Shown one piece after another: positions 17,474 through 35,248 of a stretch of DNA of 64,000 nt. Below the pieces are notes generated by a model. The model saw only the letters and a program-made list of their open reading frames with translations. It was not told the origin of the DNA and did not search any database. The translations under genes were made by a program, and so were the position numbers. Source of the stretch: Planctomycetaceae bacterium (lineage in GTDB: Bacteria; Planctomycetota; Planctomycetia; Planctomycetales; Planctomycetaceae); assembly GCA_017795105.1 (NCBI GenBank), contig CP051247.1, positions 3,926,001 through 3,990,000 on the forward strand, in the 5' to 3' direction. Positions within the stretch are counted from its first letter, which is position 1. Every line of letters begins with the position of its first letter.

Positions 17474-18514
17474 ATGACCGCCGTTCTGACATCTCCTGAA
17501 TCTGAGCTGCAGGAAAGCCCTGCCCCGACGATGCCCAAAGGCAGCCGGCCGCTGCGGACCGAATGGCGCGTGCTTGGCGTCGTGGTCCTCTGCTTTCTAA
17601 TGCTCGAACTCGGTTTTCGTCTGCGTGGCGATGTGCTCTCGAAGGACATCTCTCACCTGCGGTCGTTCGATCGCATTGCAGGCGAATTGGCCGCTGGGCC
17701 CGAAGACGACCTGCGCATTCTGTTTCTCGGAAACTCTTTGAGCCGTTATGGCGTCAATCAGGATCTGTTTGTCGAACTGGTGGGCCAGGACACCGGCCAA
17801 CCCTTACGGGCCGCCAAGGTCAATCCCGACAACACCGCTCTGGCCGACTGGTATTACGCCTATCAGAGTTATTTCGATAAGCCCGGCCGAGTGCCGGATG
17901 TGGTTGTTATCGGCTTCGAAGGCGGGCATTTGCGGGATGCTCCCTCGCATCACCCCGATCGTCTGGCCTATTACTACTGCCGTGGGAGGCAGCCGGCCGA
18001 GCTCGGTCAGTTTGATCTGAAAACGTTTGAAGAGCGGGCGTATTTCACGCTATGTGGCCTCTCTGCTGCGTTCGCGAATCGGGATCGGATTCAACGGCGG
18101 GTACTCGACATGGTGATCCCCTCGTATCGATCGGGAATGGATGAACTGAATCTCCGAATGGCCGCGGATGCCGAGCAGAACGTCGAACGCGAGCCATCCT
18201 ACGAGCGACTGTTGAAGTTTGTCGCCATGGCGGAGCAGGATCGGGTTCAGATAATTCTCGCGGCGATGCCAGTTCCGGAGCATTACGAGTTCGATCAGGC
18301 CTTGCTCGATGTTGTCCACAGCACGTCCGCGGAACTGATCGATTGCCGGGAAGTTCCCGGAATTGAGATGGGGATGTTCTTCGATGGCCTGCACATGGAT
18401 GAAGATGCCTCCCGGCTTTACACCGCCGCTCTGGCGGGAAAGTCGGAGCCTTATATGAGCCGCCTCGAAATTCAGCCGGGCGCGAAGTTTCCTGGCATCG
18501 CTACTTTGCCCTGA
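17474..18514 (+). CDS. membrane-anchored SGNH-like acyltransferase/esterase partner of MBOAT
   Basis: The 346-residue protein has a single N-terminal membrane anchor (about residues 32-50) and an extracytoplasmic domain. FLGNSLSRYG holds the predicted Ser (S88) of an SGNH hydrolase, and FFDGLHMDEDA (about 302-312) holds the Asp-x-x-His pair. In alginate-type O-acetylation, proteins with this domain take the acyl group moved by the MBOAT protein and place it on the polymer. The 16-bp spacing after the MBOAT gene implies one operon. The target polysaccharide is unknown. Confidence 0.78.
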   Translation: MTAVLTSPESELQESPAPTMPKGSRPLRTEWRVLGVVVLCFLMLELGFRLRGDVLSKDISHLRSFDRIAGELAAGPEDDLRILFLGNSLSRYGVNQDLFVELVGQDTGQPLRAAKVNPDNTALADWYYAYQSYFDKPGRVPDVVVIGFEGGHLRDAPSHHPDRLAYYYCRGRQPAELGQFDLKTFEERAYFTLCGLSAAFANRDRIQRRVLDMVIPSYRSGMDELNLRMAADAEQNVEREPSYERLLKFVAMAEQDRVQIILAAMPVPEHYEFDQALLDVVHSTSAELIDCREVPGIEMGMFFDGLHMDEDASRLYTAALAGKSEPYMSRLEIQPGAKFPGIATLP

Positions 18515-18631
18515 TTGTCGACGGGGTCGCGGGGGCGGAGCCGTCTCGACCTGAGCGGCGGACGAGTGGTATATTAAGGGCCATCTCCTGAGTATTCCCC
18601 TCTCCCTTCCTTCCGAGATTTCGTTCTGGTC

Positions 18632-19735
18632 ATGCCACGACCGGGTCAATCATCGTCCGTCTTCGTTTCCGCTGCAGTTGACTTGCGAGTCACACTGCTG
18701 GTGGTCGTCTGCGCGCTCGCGGGATTGCCGGGATGCTGCTGGGTGCAGCGAAATCAGGGGAAAAACGAGGAAATCTGCCGCACATTCATTGAGCAGTCGT
18801 TCTCTGCTCAGCAGTCTGGAGAGCTCGAGGAAGCGCGGAAGTTGCTTAACGACGCTGTCGAGGTGGAGCCGAAACACGCGGAGACGTGGTGGAATCTCGC
18901 CGAGCTGTCGATCCATCAGGACAACTTTCCGCAGGCGATTGACGAGCAGAAAAAGTACGTCGAGCTTCAGCCTCACGATCCGCACGGCTATTTGAGGCTC
19001 GCGCAGTTGTATTATTTGCAAGGTGACTACGATCAGGCTCAGGAGACCCTGAAAGAGACGACTCGCCGAATTCCGAACAACATCGAGGCGATCATTCTCT
19101 CGGCCCGACTCGCTCGAAAACAGGCCGATCATCAACAGGCCATGGCCGACTATTATCACGTCCTTCAGGTCCAGCCGAACCATCCGGAGGCGACGCTCGA
19201 ACTGGCCGAGATGATGCTGGCACGTTCGGAGCCGACTCGGGCCGCGACGATTCTGCGGTCCCTGGCCCGGTCCAATCTTTCCATTGAAGACGAAGCACGA
19301 ACGCAGATGAATCTCGGCATCGCTTACGGTCAGGCCGGCCGCTGGGACGATGCGGTCGAACATCTGGAGCTGGCCGAGTCGCTTAATGAGACTTCCTCTC
19401 CGCGGGATCGATATCGGCTCGCTTACGCCTACTACAAGGCGGGGACCTCGCAGCAATCGCTGGAGATCCTGTTGAATCTGGCCGACTCGCACCAGTGGGA
19501 TGAACGAGCCGAGCGGCTGTATGCGACGATTACCGGAACGATTCCCCAGACCGCCTATGTCGATCCGGTGGTCTCGGTTTCTCACGAAAACGGGGCAGAA
19601 GGCTCGGTCCGGAGCTTCATTGATGACGTCGAGCTCAACCCGGTCTTCGCCGCCGACCGGCTGCTTCAGGCGATCGAACAGACCGAAGTCGACATCGTTC
19701 CTCCGGAATGGAGTGCGACGCCGGGCGATTTCTGA
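18632..19735 (+). CDS. TPR lipoprotein
   Basis: The 367-residue protein has a hydrophobic N-terminus ending LAGLPGC (Cys35), which resembles a lipoprotein signal. Six or more tetratricopeptide units follow between about residues 50 and 280, for example AETWWNLAELSIHQDNFPQA and PHGYLRLAQLYYLQGDYDQA. The C-terminal 80 residues are acidic and unstructured-looking. It probably anchors a TPR scaffold at the periplasmic face. The start is uncertain because the ATG at 18632 has no good ribosome binding site. It follows the MBOAT/SGNH pair by 117 bases and may belong with it. Confidence 0.78.
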   Translation: MPRPGQSSSVFVSAAVDLRVTLLVVVCALAGLPGCCWVQRNQGKNEEICRTFIEQSFSAQQSGELEEARKLLNDAVEVEPKHAETWWNLAELSIHQDNFPQAIDEQKKYVELQPHDPHGYLRLAQLYYLQGDYDQAQETLKETTRRIPNNIEAIILSARLARKQADHQQAMADYYHVLQVQPNHPEATLELAEMMLARSEPTRAATILRSLARSNLSIEDEARTQMNLGIAYGQAGRWDDAVEHLELAESLNETSSPRDRYRLAYAYYKAGTSQQSLEILLNLADSHQWDERAERLYATITGTIPQTAYVDPVVSVSHENGAEGSVRSFIDDVELNPVFAADRLLQAIEQTEVDIVPPEWSATPGDF

Positions 19736-20064
19736 TCAAGATGTGTTGCCATCCCGCCGAGAAATAACAGGTCCGATGGAACCTCATCTTGACAGCCGTG
19801 TCAAAACTTCACACAACTGAAGCTGGCACGAATCATCATGAAGACAGAATATCGACGTCCCGTTCACTGCGGTCCGACGTCCAGCCGCCACGGGGAGAGC
19901 TGATCGGCTCCTTCAGTCCGGCGATGTTGTGTTTTTTGACTTGCAAGCCTGAGCCAGTACGTTATAGTTCGCGGCTTGCGGAAGGATGCGGTTCGTGCAC
20001 GCGTCGGATCTGTTGCTGTTTCGATGTCCGCTGGACGGGATCGAAACTTCCGGCACGGAAACTC
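19736..20064 (+). other. region upstream of the tRNA cluster
   Basis: About 330 bases hold no credible gene. A candidate promoter for the tRNA operon lies at 19941-19968 and is listed separately. Confidence 0.45.
19941..19968 (+). promoter_or_regulatory. candidate sigma-70-type promoter of the tRNA/tuf cluster
   Basis: TTGCAA (19941-19946) and TATAGT (19963-19968) are separated by 16 bases and lie about 97 bases before the first tRNA. An overlapping TTGACT at 19936 has too long a spacer (21). This is the best-placed match I can see, judged by eye only. Confidence 0.35.
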
Positions 20065-20138
<74 letters not shown>

Positions 20139-20193
20139 CGTCGACGGTTCAAGAGTGGCTGTAATTGCAGTCATTACGACGTCGGCAAAATCG

Positions 20194-20275
<82 letters not shown>

Positions 20276-20402
20276 CTACAATTACTCGAATCGGCGGACA
20301 GTTGCCGAAACGGGTGTCAAGTTGCTAACCTCTGCGCAATGCGGCGCTGTCGTGTTGTTCGCGGCGTGTGCAGGTGAGTCGCACTCGTGCGGCTTACCGA
20401 GG

Positions 20403-20547
20403 GCGGGTTCGCCGAGAGGTGAGGTTCGCGGGTGTCGTCCGGTAGGATGCATCTGAAAGCGGATTCGCCGCAAGGCGAAATACGCGGGTGTCGTCCGAGA
20501 GGACGCATCTGGCAGCGGGTTCGTCGCAAGGCGAAATACGCGGGTGT
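20403..20547 (+). repeat. 56-bp direct tandem repeat running into tRNA-Gly
   Basis: Units start at 20403, 20459 and 20515 with an exact 56-bp period; two are complete and the third is cut. Each unit begins GCGG(G/A)TTCG and contains GCGGGTGTCGTCC. In the third copy the matching GCGGGTGT is the first eight bases of tRNA-Gly, after which the unit diverges into the tRNA body. Confidence 0.88.
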
Positions 20548-20610
20548 AGTTCAATGGTAGAACTCCAGCCTTCCAAGCTGGTCGTGAGGGTTCGATTCCC
20601 TTCACCCGCT
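20540..20610 (+). tRNA. tRNA-Gly (TCC)
   Basis: A 71-base cloverleaf with acceptor GCGGGTG/CACCCGC and discriminator T. The anticodon arm is CCAGC-CTTCCAA-GCTGG (TCC), and the T-arm is AGGGTTCGATTCCCT. Confidence 0.97.
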
Positions 20611-20691
20611 CTTCAGAGGGATAACTCGCACGGCTGGGTCTGCTTCGGCTGGTTCTGGCCAGGAATGTCGAGGGGCGGCGAGGTAAACATC

Positions 20692-20768
<77 letters not shown>

Positions 20769-20947
20769 GGCCAGCTTAAGGCTTGCTCAAGAGGTGTGGC
20801 GGGTTGCTTTGCCTCGAAACGGGTGCTCGCAGGATTTCACCGCTGCGATCGCCCGCGTCATCGATTTGGGGTGAGAAAACTTTGTATTGAATCTCGCGAA
20901 CGCTGTTGACCAGGGTTCGGACCGTCTATTGGAGGTAAAAACAAAAG

Positions 20948-22144
<1,197 letters not shown>

Positions 22145-22170
22145 TCTGGAAGCGATTGTGGAATTTCACC

Positions 22171-22214
22171 AGCCTCGCTCTTGCGTAGATTCAAGGGCGA
22201 GGCTTGGTTTTCTT
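22171..22214 (+). terminator. intrinsic terminator after tuf
   Basis: A 13-bp stem (AGCCTCGCTCTTG pairing with CAAGGGCGAGGCT, one G-T pair) with an eight-base loop is followed by TGGTTTTCTT. It separates tuf from rpmG. Confidence 0.85.
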
Positions 22215-22269
22215 CAGTTCAAGTTAACCCAGCCGTGAGTCTTCGGCTGTGATTTGTGGAGTGGCTGTC

Positions 22270-22425
22270 ATGGCTCGCGAGTATGTCTGGCTGGAATGCA
22301 CTGAGACCGGTATGCGGAATTACCGCGTTGCAAAAGAAATGCGCGGCACTGAGCGACTCGAACTGATGAAGTACTGCCCGAAGCTGCGTCGTCATACGCT
22401 GCACAAAGAATCGCGCAAGAAGTAG
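22270..22425 (+). CDS. rpmG: 50S ribosomal protein L33
   Basis: This 51-residue ORF, MAREYVWLECTETGMRNYRV..., matches L33 in length, basic C-terminus (LRRHTLHKESRKK) and position just before tRNA-Trp and secE. Only single Cys residues remain at the two zinc-site positions (LECTET and KYCPKL), so it is probably a zinc-free or partly degenerate form. L33 sits near the E-site of the large subunit. Confidence 0.93.
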   Translation: MAREYVWLECTETGMRNYRVAKEMRGTERLELMKYCPKLRRHTLHKESRKK

Positions 22426-22539
22426 TTCTGCTCGCCGAGTTGAGAGTGGTGAGGAAAATCAATCACTCTTGGCGGTTTGGAGTGGTTGTGCTATTTTGCG
22501 ATCGACCTGCCCGAGGTGGGTCGGTGAATTGCTGGAGTT

Positions 22540-22613
<74 letters not shown>

Positions 22614-22713
22614 TTTACCAGGCTGGCAGAAGAGGACGTTGTCCAGCCTTCCCTGTGAGTCGGACGCCCGCAGGGGCTGACTTGAATCAAGATTGATTGG
22701 CGGAACGGGACGT

Positions 22714-23145
22714 ATGTCGAGATCGAAGTCGTCTGGGGGACTGTTGTCGGAATTGTTCTCCGCCAGTCTGTACAAGCGGAATCAGGGTCGTCAGGTCCGG
22801 CAGGTCACTGCCATCGCTATTGGTGCGGTGTTCATTGTGGCTGCCTGGACTCTCTCGGTGAATGTTCTCGGCGGGTTCGATCAGACGACGCGTCTGGGCA
22901 TCTCGACGGCAGTCGCTGTGGCTGGCTGCTGGCTGGCCTATCGCGTGGTGAACTATCCTCCTGCTGCCGATTTTATGATCGGCGTCCAGGGTGAGATGGA
23001 GAAGGTGTCGTGGCCGACGTGGTCGCAGCTTTGGCGAGCCACAATCGTCGTTCTTGTAGTGATGGTTGTACTTGCTGTCTCGCTCTTCGCGTTCGACGTC
23101 ATCTGGCGATATGTCTTCACGCAGGTCGGCTTTCTGAAGATGTAG
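22714..23145 (+). CDS. secE: preprotein translocase subunit SecE
   Basis: The 143-residue inner-membrane protein forms SecYEG with SecY and SecG. The conserved cytoplasmic amphipathic helix and hinge (GEMEKVSWPTWSQLWRAT, about 93-110) are followed by the core transmembrane helix (about 111-132). Two additional helices lie upstream (about 31-50 and 61-78), giving the three-helix form also found in enterobacteria rather than the one-helix form. ATG at 22714 with GGAACGGGA upstream is preferred to TTG at 22693. nusG follows. Confidence 0.95.
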   Translation: MSRSKSSGGLLSELFSASLYKRNQGRQVRQVTAIAIGAVFIVAAWTLSVNVLGGFDQTTRLGISTAVAVAGCWLAYRVVNYPPAADFMIGVQGEMEKVSWPTWSQLWRATIVVLVVMVVLAVSLFAFDVIWRYVFTQVGFLKM

Positions 23146-23356
23146 TCGCCGGAGAAGTTGCCGTCATGGGCTCTCTTGAGCGCTGAACCGCGATTTCTCC
23201 AAATGTATGCAGGCCTGTGGCTTGAAATTCAACGGGCAGATTTTCATAATCCCCGTTTCTTTGCCTCGCCCCTCAGGGACAGCGATCGCATTTCGCTGAG
23301 TCTTCCTGGGATTCGAGGCTATTAATAATTTTCGGATAAGGTGCGGACCACTTTCC

Positions 23357-23944
23357 ATGGATGATAGACCTGACATCCCGATGCGTGAAGACGAGGCTGA
23401 ATTCGGACAGCCCGAGATGCGTTGGTATGTTCTGAAGGTTCAGTCCAATCGCGAGCGGACCATTCGGGATTCGTTGCTGCGTCGGATTAAGCGGGATCAC
23501 CTCGAGGAATACTTCGGCGAGATCATCATTCCGACTGAGAAGGTGGTCGAGACGAAGAGTGGGAAGAAGCGGGTTCGCGAACAGCGGCTCTATCCGGGTT
23601 ACGTCATGATTCAGATGATTCTGAATGACGACTCCTGGTACCTGGTTCGCGATACGAGCGGTGTCGGTGATTTCACTGGAGCCGCTGGTAAGCCGATTCC
23701 CATGAAAGATGAAGAGATCGAGCGGATGCTCGGTCAGGAAGAGACAAAAGAGGAAGAGCCAGCCAAGGTTAAAATCGACCTGGCTGTCGGTGATACGATT
23801 AAGATCAACGAAGGAACATTCGAAAGCTTCGAAGGTTCCGTTGAAGCGATCGATGACACCAGTGGAAAAATTAGTGTGTTGATCGAGATCTTCGGGCGCC
23901 CGACTCCGGTGGAACTGGAGCACTGGCAGGTGGAGAAGGTCTGA
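23357..23944 (+). CDS. nusG: transcription termination/antitermination factor NusG
   Basis: The 195-residue protein has the NGN domain (RWYVLKVQSNRERTIRDSLL at the start, LYPGYVMIQM around 77-86). A KOW domain follows at the C-terminus (VGDTIKINEGTFESFEGSVE, then VLIEIFGRPTPVELEHWQVE). It binds RNA polymerase and links it to the ribosome or Rho. An acidic insert, EETKEEEPAKVKIDLA, joins the domains. Between secE and rplK it keeps the universal bacterial order. Confidence 0.97.
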   Translation: MDDRPDIPMREDEAEFGQPEMRWYVLKVQSNRERTIRDSLLRRIKRDHLEEYFGEIIIPTEKVVETKSGKKRVREQRLYPGYVMIQMILNDDSWYLVRDTSGVGDFTGAAGKPIPMKDEEIERMLGQEETKEEEPAKVKIDLAVGDTIKINEGTFESFEGSVEAIDDTSGKISVLIEIFGRPTPVELEHWQVEKV

Positions 23945-24046
23945 GCTTCGTTCTCTGCTGGTTTCGGCGGTCGCCAGTTGCAGAGATTCTTGGTGAAATA
24001 GGTCGATGAGAATCCGCCAGTTTCTGGCGAAATAGGGTGAGTCGAA

Positions 24047-24472
24047 ATGGCAAAGCAGGTTGTCAAGGAAATTAAGGTTCAGGTGGTCGGCGGTCAGGCG
24101 ACACCTGCTCCTCCAGTGGGTACCGCTCTGGGTCCTCACGGGGTGAATATCGGCCAGTTCGTGCAGCAGTTCAACGAGCGAACCAAGGATATGACGGGCG
24201 TTACCGTTCCAGTCATTATCACGGTTTACAACGATCGCTCGTTCGACTTCGTGCTGAAGAGCCCGCCGGCAGCTGTGCTTTTGAAGCAGGCGGCTTCGAT
24301 TGCCAAGGGCTCCGGAACTCCGAATACGAAGAAGGTCGGTACGGTTTCGCAGGCTCAGCTGGATGACATCGCGAAGACGAAATTGAACGACCTGAATGCC
24401 GGTAGTATTGAGCATGCCGCTCGCATGATTGCCGGTACGGCTCGGAGCATGGGTATCGAAGTCGTCGACTAG
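24047..24472 (+). CDS. rplK: 50S ribosomal protein L11
   Basis: The 141-residue protein begins MAKQVVKEIKVQVVGGQATP. The N-terminal PAPPVGTALGPHGVNIGQFV is the conserved proline-rich segment of the thiopeptide-binding domain. The C-terminal rRNA-binding domain contains AGTARSMGIEV. Length is the normal 141. AGGGTGAG precedes the ATG. Confidence 0.98.
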   Translation: MAKQVVKEIKVQVVGGQATPAPPVGTALGPHGVNIGQFVQQFNERTKDMTGVTVPVIITVYNDRSFDFVLKSPPAAVLLKQAASIAKGSGTPNTKKVGTVSQAQLDDIAKTKLNDLNAGSIEHAARMIAGTARSMGIEVVD

Positions 24473-24605
24473 TCGATGGCGGAATAGTCGTCGATCCTGT
24501 CGACGGCAAGAATACAGTATCGGGATCTGTGGGGTCCCCGTCGGCGTTTTGCCGCGGCAGTTTCAAAGAGTGTAGCGCGTCAGATATTGTTGAAGGTTTG
24601 GTAAG

Positions 24606-25313
24606 ATGGCAAAACGTTCGAGACGAGTTCAGGCCATGCGGGACAAGGCCGATGCCCTGGGCACGGTTGATCTGGCGACGGCTGTCAGTGAGTTGAAGGG
24701 TGTTGAGTCGAACCTGCCGAAGGGCGTGAAGCCCTGCAAGTTCGATCAGACTGTCGAAGTGGCTATTCGCCTGGGGATCGATCCCCGTCAGGCTGACCAG
24801 CTCGTTCGCGGTTCGATCGTTCTTCCGCACGGGATTGGTAAGGCTCAGCGAGTGATCGTGTTCGCCAAGGGGGACGCGGCTGCTGCAGCTGAAGCAGCGG
24901 GTGCCGATGCCGTGGGCGAAAAGGAACTCGCCGATCGAATCCTGAAGGACGGTTGGCTCGACTTCGACGTCGCGATTGCCTCTCCGGACATGATGGGTGT
25001 TGTCGGCCCGCTCGGCCGTGTGCTCGGTCCTCGTGGCCTGATGCCATCACCGCGAGCTGGTACGGTGACTCAGGACGTCGCCGGAGCTGTCAAAGAGTAC
25101 AAAGCCGGTAAGGTTGAGTTCCGAAACGACTCGAGTGGCAATGTCCATTGCGTGGTCGGGAAGATGTCCTTCGATGCTGAGAAGCTGATCGAGAACATCA
25201 ATGCTCTGCTGCAGCACATCAATTCGCTGAAGCCGAATGCACAAAAGGGTGTCTACGTTCGTCACGTCGCGCTGTCCAGCACGATGGGTCCCGGAATTTC
25301 CGTGGCTGTCTAA
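24606..25313 (+). CDS. rplA: 50S ribosomal protein L1
   Basis: The 235-residue protein (MAKRSRRVQAMRDKADALG...) contains the L1 domain I signature and GRVLGPRGLMPSPRAGTVT in domain II. L1 forms the mobile stalk that guides deacylated tRNA from the E-site. In many bacteria L1 represses translation of the rplK-rplA message; the 133-base rplK-rplA gap here is longer than in enterobacteria. Confidence 0.98.
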   Translation: MAKRSRRVQAMRDKADALGTVDLATAVSELKGVESNLPKGVKPCKFDQTVEVAIRLGIDPRQADQLVRGSIVLPHGIGKAQRVIVFAKGDAAAAAEAAGADAVGEKELADRILKDGWLDFDVAIASPDMMGVVGPLGRVLGPRGLMPSPRAGTVTQDVAGAVKEYKAGKVEFRNDSSGNVHCVVGKMSFDAEKLIENINALLQHINSLKPNAQKGVYVRHVALSSTMGPGISVAV

Positions 25314-25401
25314 GGTTTAGGATCGGGTATCCAGCGGGAGCCGGTCAGGCCCCGGATGTGATCAGAATCAGTGTTGATCTGAATGATGTGAAGGTGCTGC
25401 G

Positions 25402-25926
25402 ATGAGCAAAAAAGTCAAAGAGATGTTGATGAACGAGATTCAGGATCGCCTGGATGGGGCGACTGAAGTTCTCGTGATCGACTCGTCCCGCCTGGATGCC
25501 GTGACGGACAACCAGTTCCGCATTGCATTGCAGGAAAAGGGAGTTCATCTCCTTACGGTGAAGAATACACTGGCTCGCCGCGTTCTTGGCGATGCCGGCA
25601 AGTCCCTGGGTGATGTCCTTTCCGGTCCCTCGACTCTGGTCTGGGGTGGAGAAGACGTCGTGGCTCTTTCGAAAGAAGTCACGCAGTGGGTCAAGAAGAT
25701 TGAGCCGCTGGAACTCAAGGGGGCAACGGTCGAAGGTCAGGCTCTGGATAAGGCCGGCGTTGAAACGCTCTCGAAGAGCCCGGGCCGTCTGGAACTGATT
25801 TCTCAGATCGCTGGTCTGATGCTGAGTCCGGGTGCCCGGCTGGGTGGAGCATTGCTCGGACCTGGTGGCAAGCTGGCCGGCTGTGTCAAAGCCGTCGAAG
25901 AAAAGGCCGAAGGGGCCGAAGCCTGA
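25402..25926 (+). CDS. rplJ: 50S ribosomal protein L10
   Basis: The 174-residue protein (MSKKVKEMLMNEIQDRLDGA...) has the L10 fold, with VKNTLARRVL near residue 55 and an acidic, Ala-rich C-terminal helix (CVKAVEEKAEGAEA) that anchors L7/L12 dimers. Together with L12 it builds the GTPase-activating stalk. The 88-base leader is short for a classical L10 autoregulatory structure. Confidence 0.97.
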   Translation: MSKKVKEMLMNEIQDRLDGATEVLVIDSSRLDAVTDNQFRIALQEKGVHLLTVKNTLARRVLGDAGKSLGDVLSGPSTLVWGGEDVVALSKEVTQWVKKIEPLELKGATVEGQALDKAGVETLSKSPGRLELISQIAGLMLSPGARLGGALLGPGGKLAGCVKAVEEKAEGAEA

Positions 25927-26046
25927 TTTCAGGCCGAATTTGAAAACACGCGGAGTACCTTTGCCGCGATTTGTCATGATCTCTAGGTGCTGAGCAGGGT
26001 ACGATCAGCGGACATACTGTTACTTTTTGATTACGAGGGGAATGTC

Positions 26047-26463
26047 ATGGCGACAGCCGAAGCAACCACTGAATTTGATGATGCAACCAAGAATCTGGGC
26101 GATCAGATCGTTGGTCTGACGCTGCTCCAGGCGAAGCAGCTTGCTGATTACCTGAAAGAAGTCCACGGCATCGAGCCGGCTGGCGGCGGCGTGATGATGG
26201 CTGCTCCGGCTGGTGGTGGCGGAGACGAAGGTGGCGCTGCAGCTGCCGAAAAGACCGAATTCGACGTCGTCCTGACCGGATTCGGCGATCAGAAGATCGG
26301 CGTCATTAAGGCTGTCCGCGCTATCACCGGACTGGGCCTGAAGGAAGCCAAGGAACTGGTCGAAGGCGCTCCGAAGCCGCTCAAAGAAGGTGTCTCGAAA
26401 GAGGACGCCGAAAAGGTCAAGGCCGATATCGAAGCTGCCGGTGGTACCGCCGAAGTCAAGTAG
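26047..26463 (+). CDS. rplL: 50S ribosomal protein L7/L12
   Basis: The 138-residue acidic protein has an N-terminal dimerisation domain (about 1-45), a Gly/Ala hinge (MAAPAGGGGDEGGAAAAEK) and the conserved C-terminal domain KTEFDVVLTGFGDQKIGVIK and LGLKEAKELVEGAPKPLKEG. ATG at 26047 has GAGGGG six bases upstream, so the longer frame from 25987 is not used. It ends the rplKAJL run. Confidence 0.97.
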   Translation: MATAEATTEFDDATKNLGDQIVGLTLLQAKQLADYLKEVHGIEPAGGGVMMAAPAGGGGDEGGAAAAEKTEFDVVLTGFGDQKIGVIKAVRAITGLGLKEAKELVEGAPKPLKEGVSKEDAEKVKADIEAAGGTAEVK

Positions 26464-26988
26464 TTTTGACACGGTTGTGTTGCTGATGTGCTGATCGCTG
26501 TCGTGCGGGTGCTCCCGTCTTCCCTGGCGTCGAGCATCTTCAGTGCCTAAATTGCTCGAACAGAATGGAGAAATCACGTTTTTTCTCCATTCTGTTGCAT
26601 TTTGGGCGGGCTGCGTTAGTATTTGGCAATCTGGGATTGCCTTTGGTCTGCTGTTCGGTCGTTACGTGCTGCATCGCCTCAAGTTCGAGAAATTCGCTTC
26701 TCCCGCGCCGCGAAGAGGGTCCGTACTCGCGGGGCGGTTTCCGCGCGCTGCGTGCCCACGAGTGTCGCTGTTCAGTTTGCTATTCTGTCCGATGGGTGCA
26801 GGGGTCTGGGGGAGACTTCCTGCCGCGGTGACATGGTCCGGAATGTGGCGGAAGGTTCCGTCAAATGCCTCATTCCAGGTGAGCTTTAGCTGCATTGATC
26901 GCTGAAGGCGGTTTGGACTGCCCGGATCAATCGAAGTCGCGGCAGTTTCGTACAATCAATTTATTGATGGGAATAAGGGAGAGAGTTT
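26464..26988 (+). other. rplL-rpoB intergenic region
   Basis: About 525 bases hold no credible gene; three overlapping frames have no start signals or family character. A 13-bp hairpin lies at 26561-26594. The rpoB ribosome binding site (AAGGGAGAG) is at the 3' end. Such gaps often hold attenuators or an internal promoter, neither of which I can prove here. Confidence 0.5.
26561..26594 (+). promoter_or_regulatory. hairpin in the rplL-rpoB gap (attenuator or processing site)
   Basis: CAGAATGGAGAAA pairs perfectly with TTTCTCCATTCTG across the eight-base loop TCACGTTT. There is no run of T after it, so it is not a clean intrinsic terminator. Its place matches that of partial terminators and RNase III sites known between rplL and rpoB in other bacteria. 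Confidence 0.55.
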
Positions 26989-30708
<3,720 letters not shown>

Positions 30709-30806
30709 GACGGTTCTGCGTTTCCCAGCTGAAGAGAGCGTGTCGCCGCTCGGAAACGGGCGGCGGCTGATTGAGCCAAATTACCTCACCCGACAAGGAA
30801 CTGAAT

Positions 30807-35150
<4,344 letters not shown>

Positions 35151-35178
35151 TCGGCACGCCGACAGAATTTGAATGAAC

Positions 35179-35213
35179 CCGAACAGCAGACGCAGGTCTG
35201 CTGTTCGGCGTTT
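35179..35213 (+). terminator. intrinsic terminator after rpoC
   Basis: A perfect 13-bp stem (CCGAACAGCAGAC and complement) with a GCAG loop is followed by CGTTT. The T-run is short, but the position 28 bases after the rpoC stop supports the call. Confidence 0.75.
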
Positions 35214-35248
35214 ACAGTCCTCTCAATCCCGAAGTAACGGAACCACTG

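Noticed and set aside
20403..20539. Phage attachment site duplications at a tRNA
   Set aside because: The repeat matches the 5' not the 3' end of the tRNA and no integrase is nearby.
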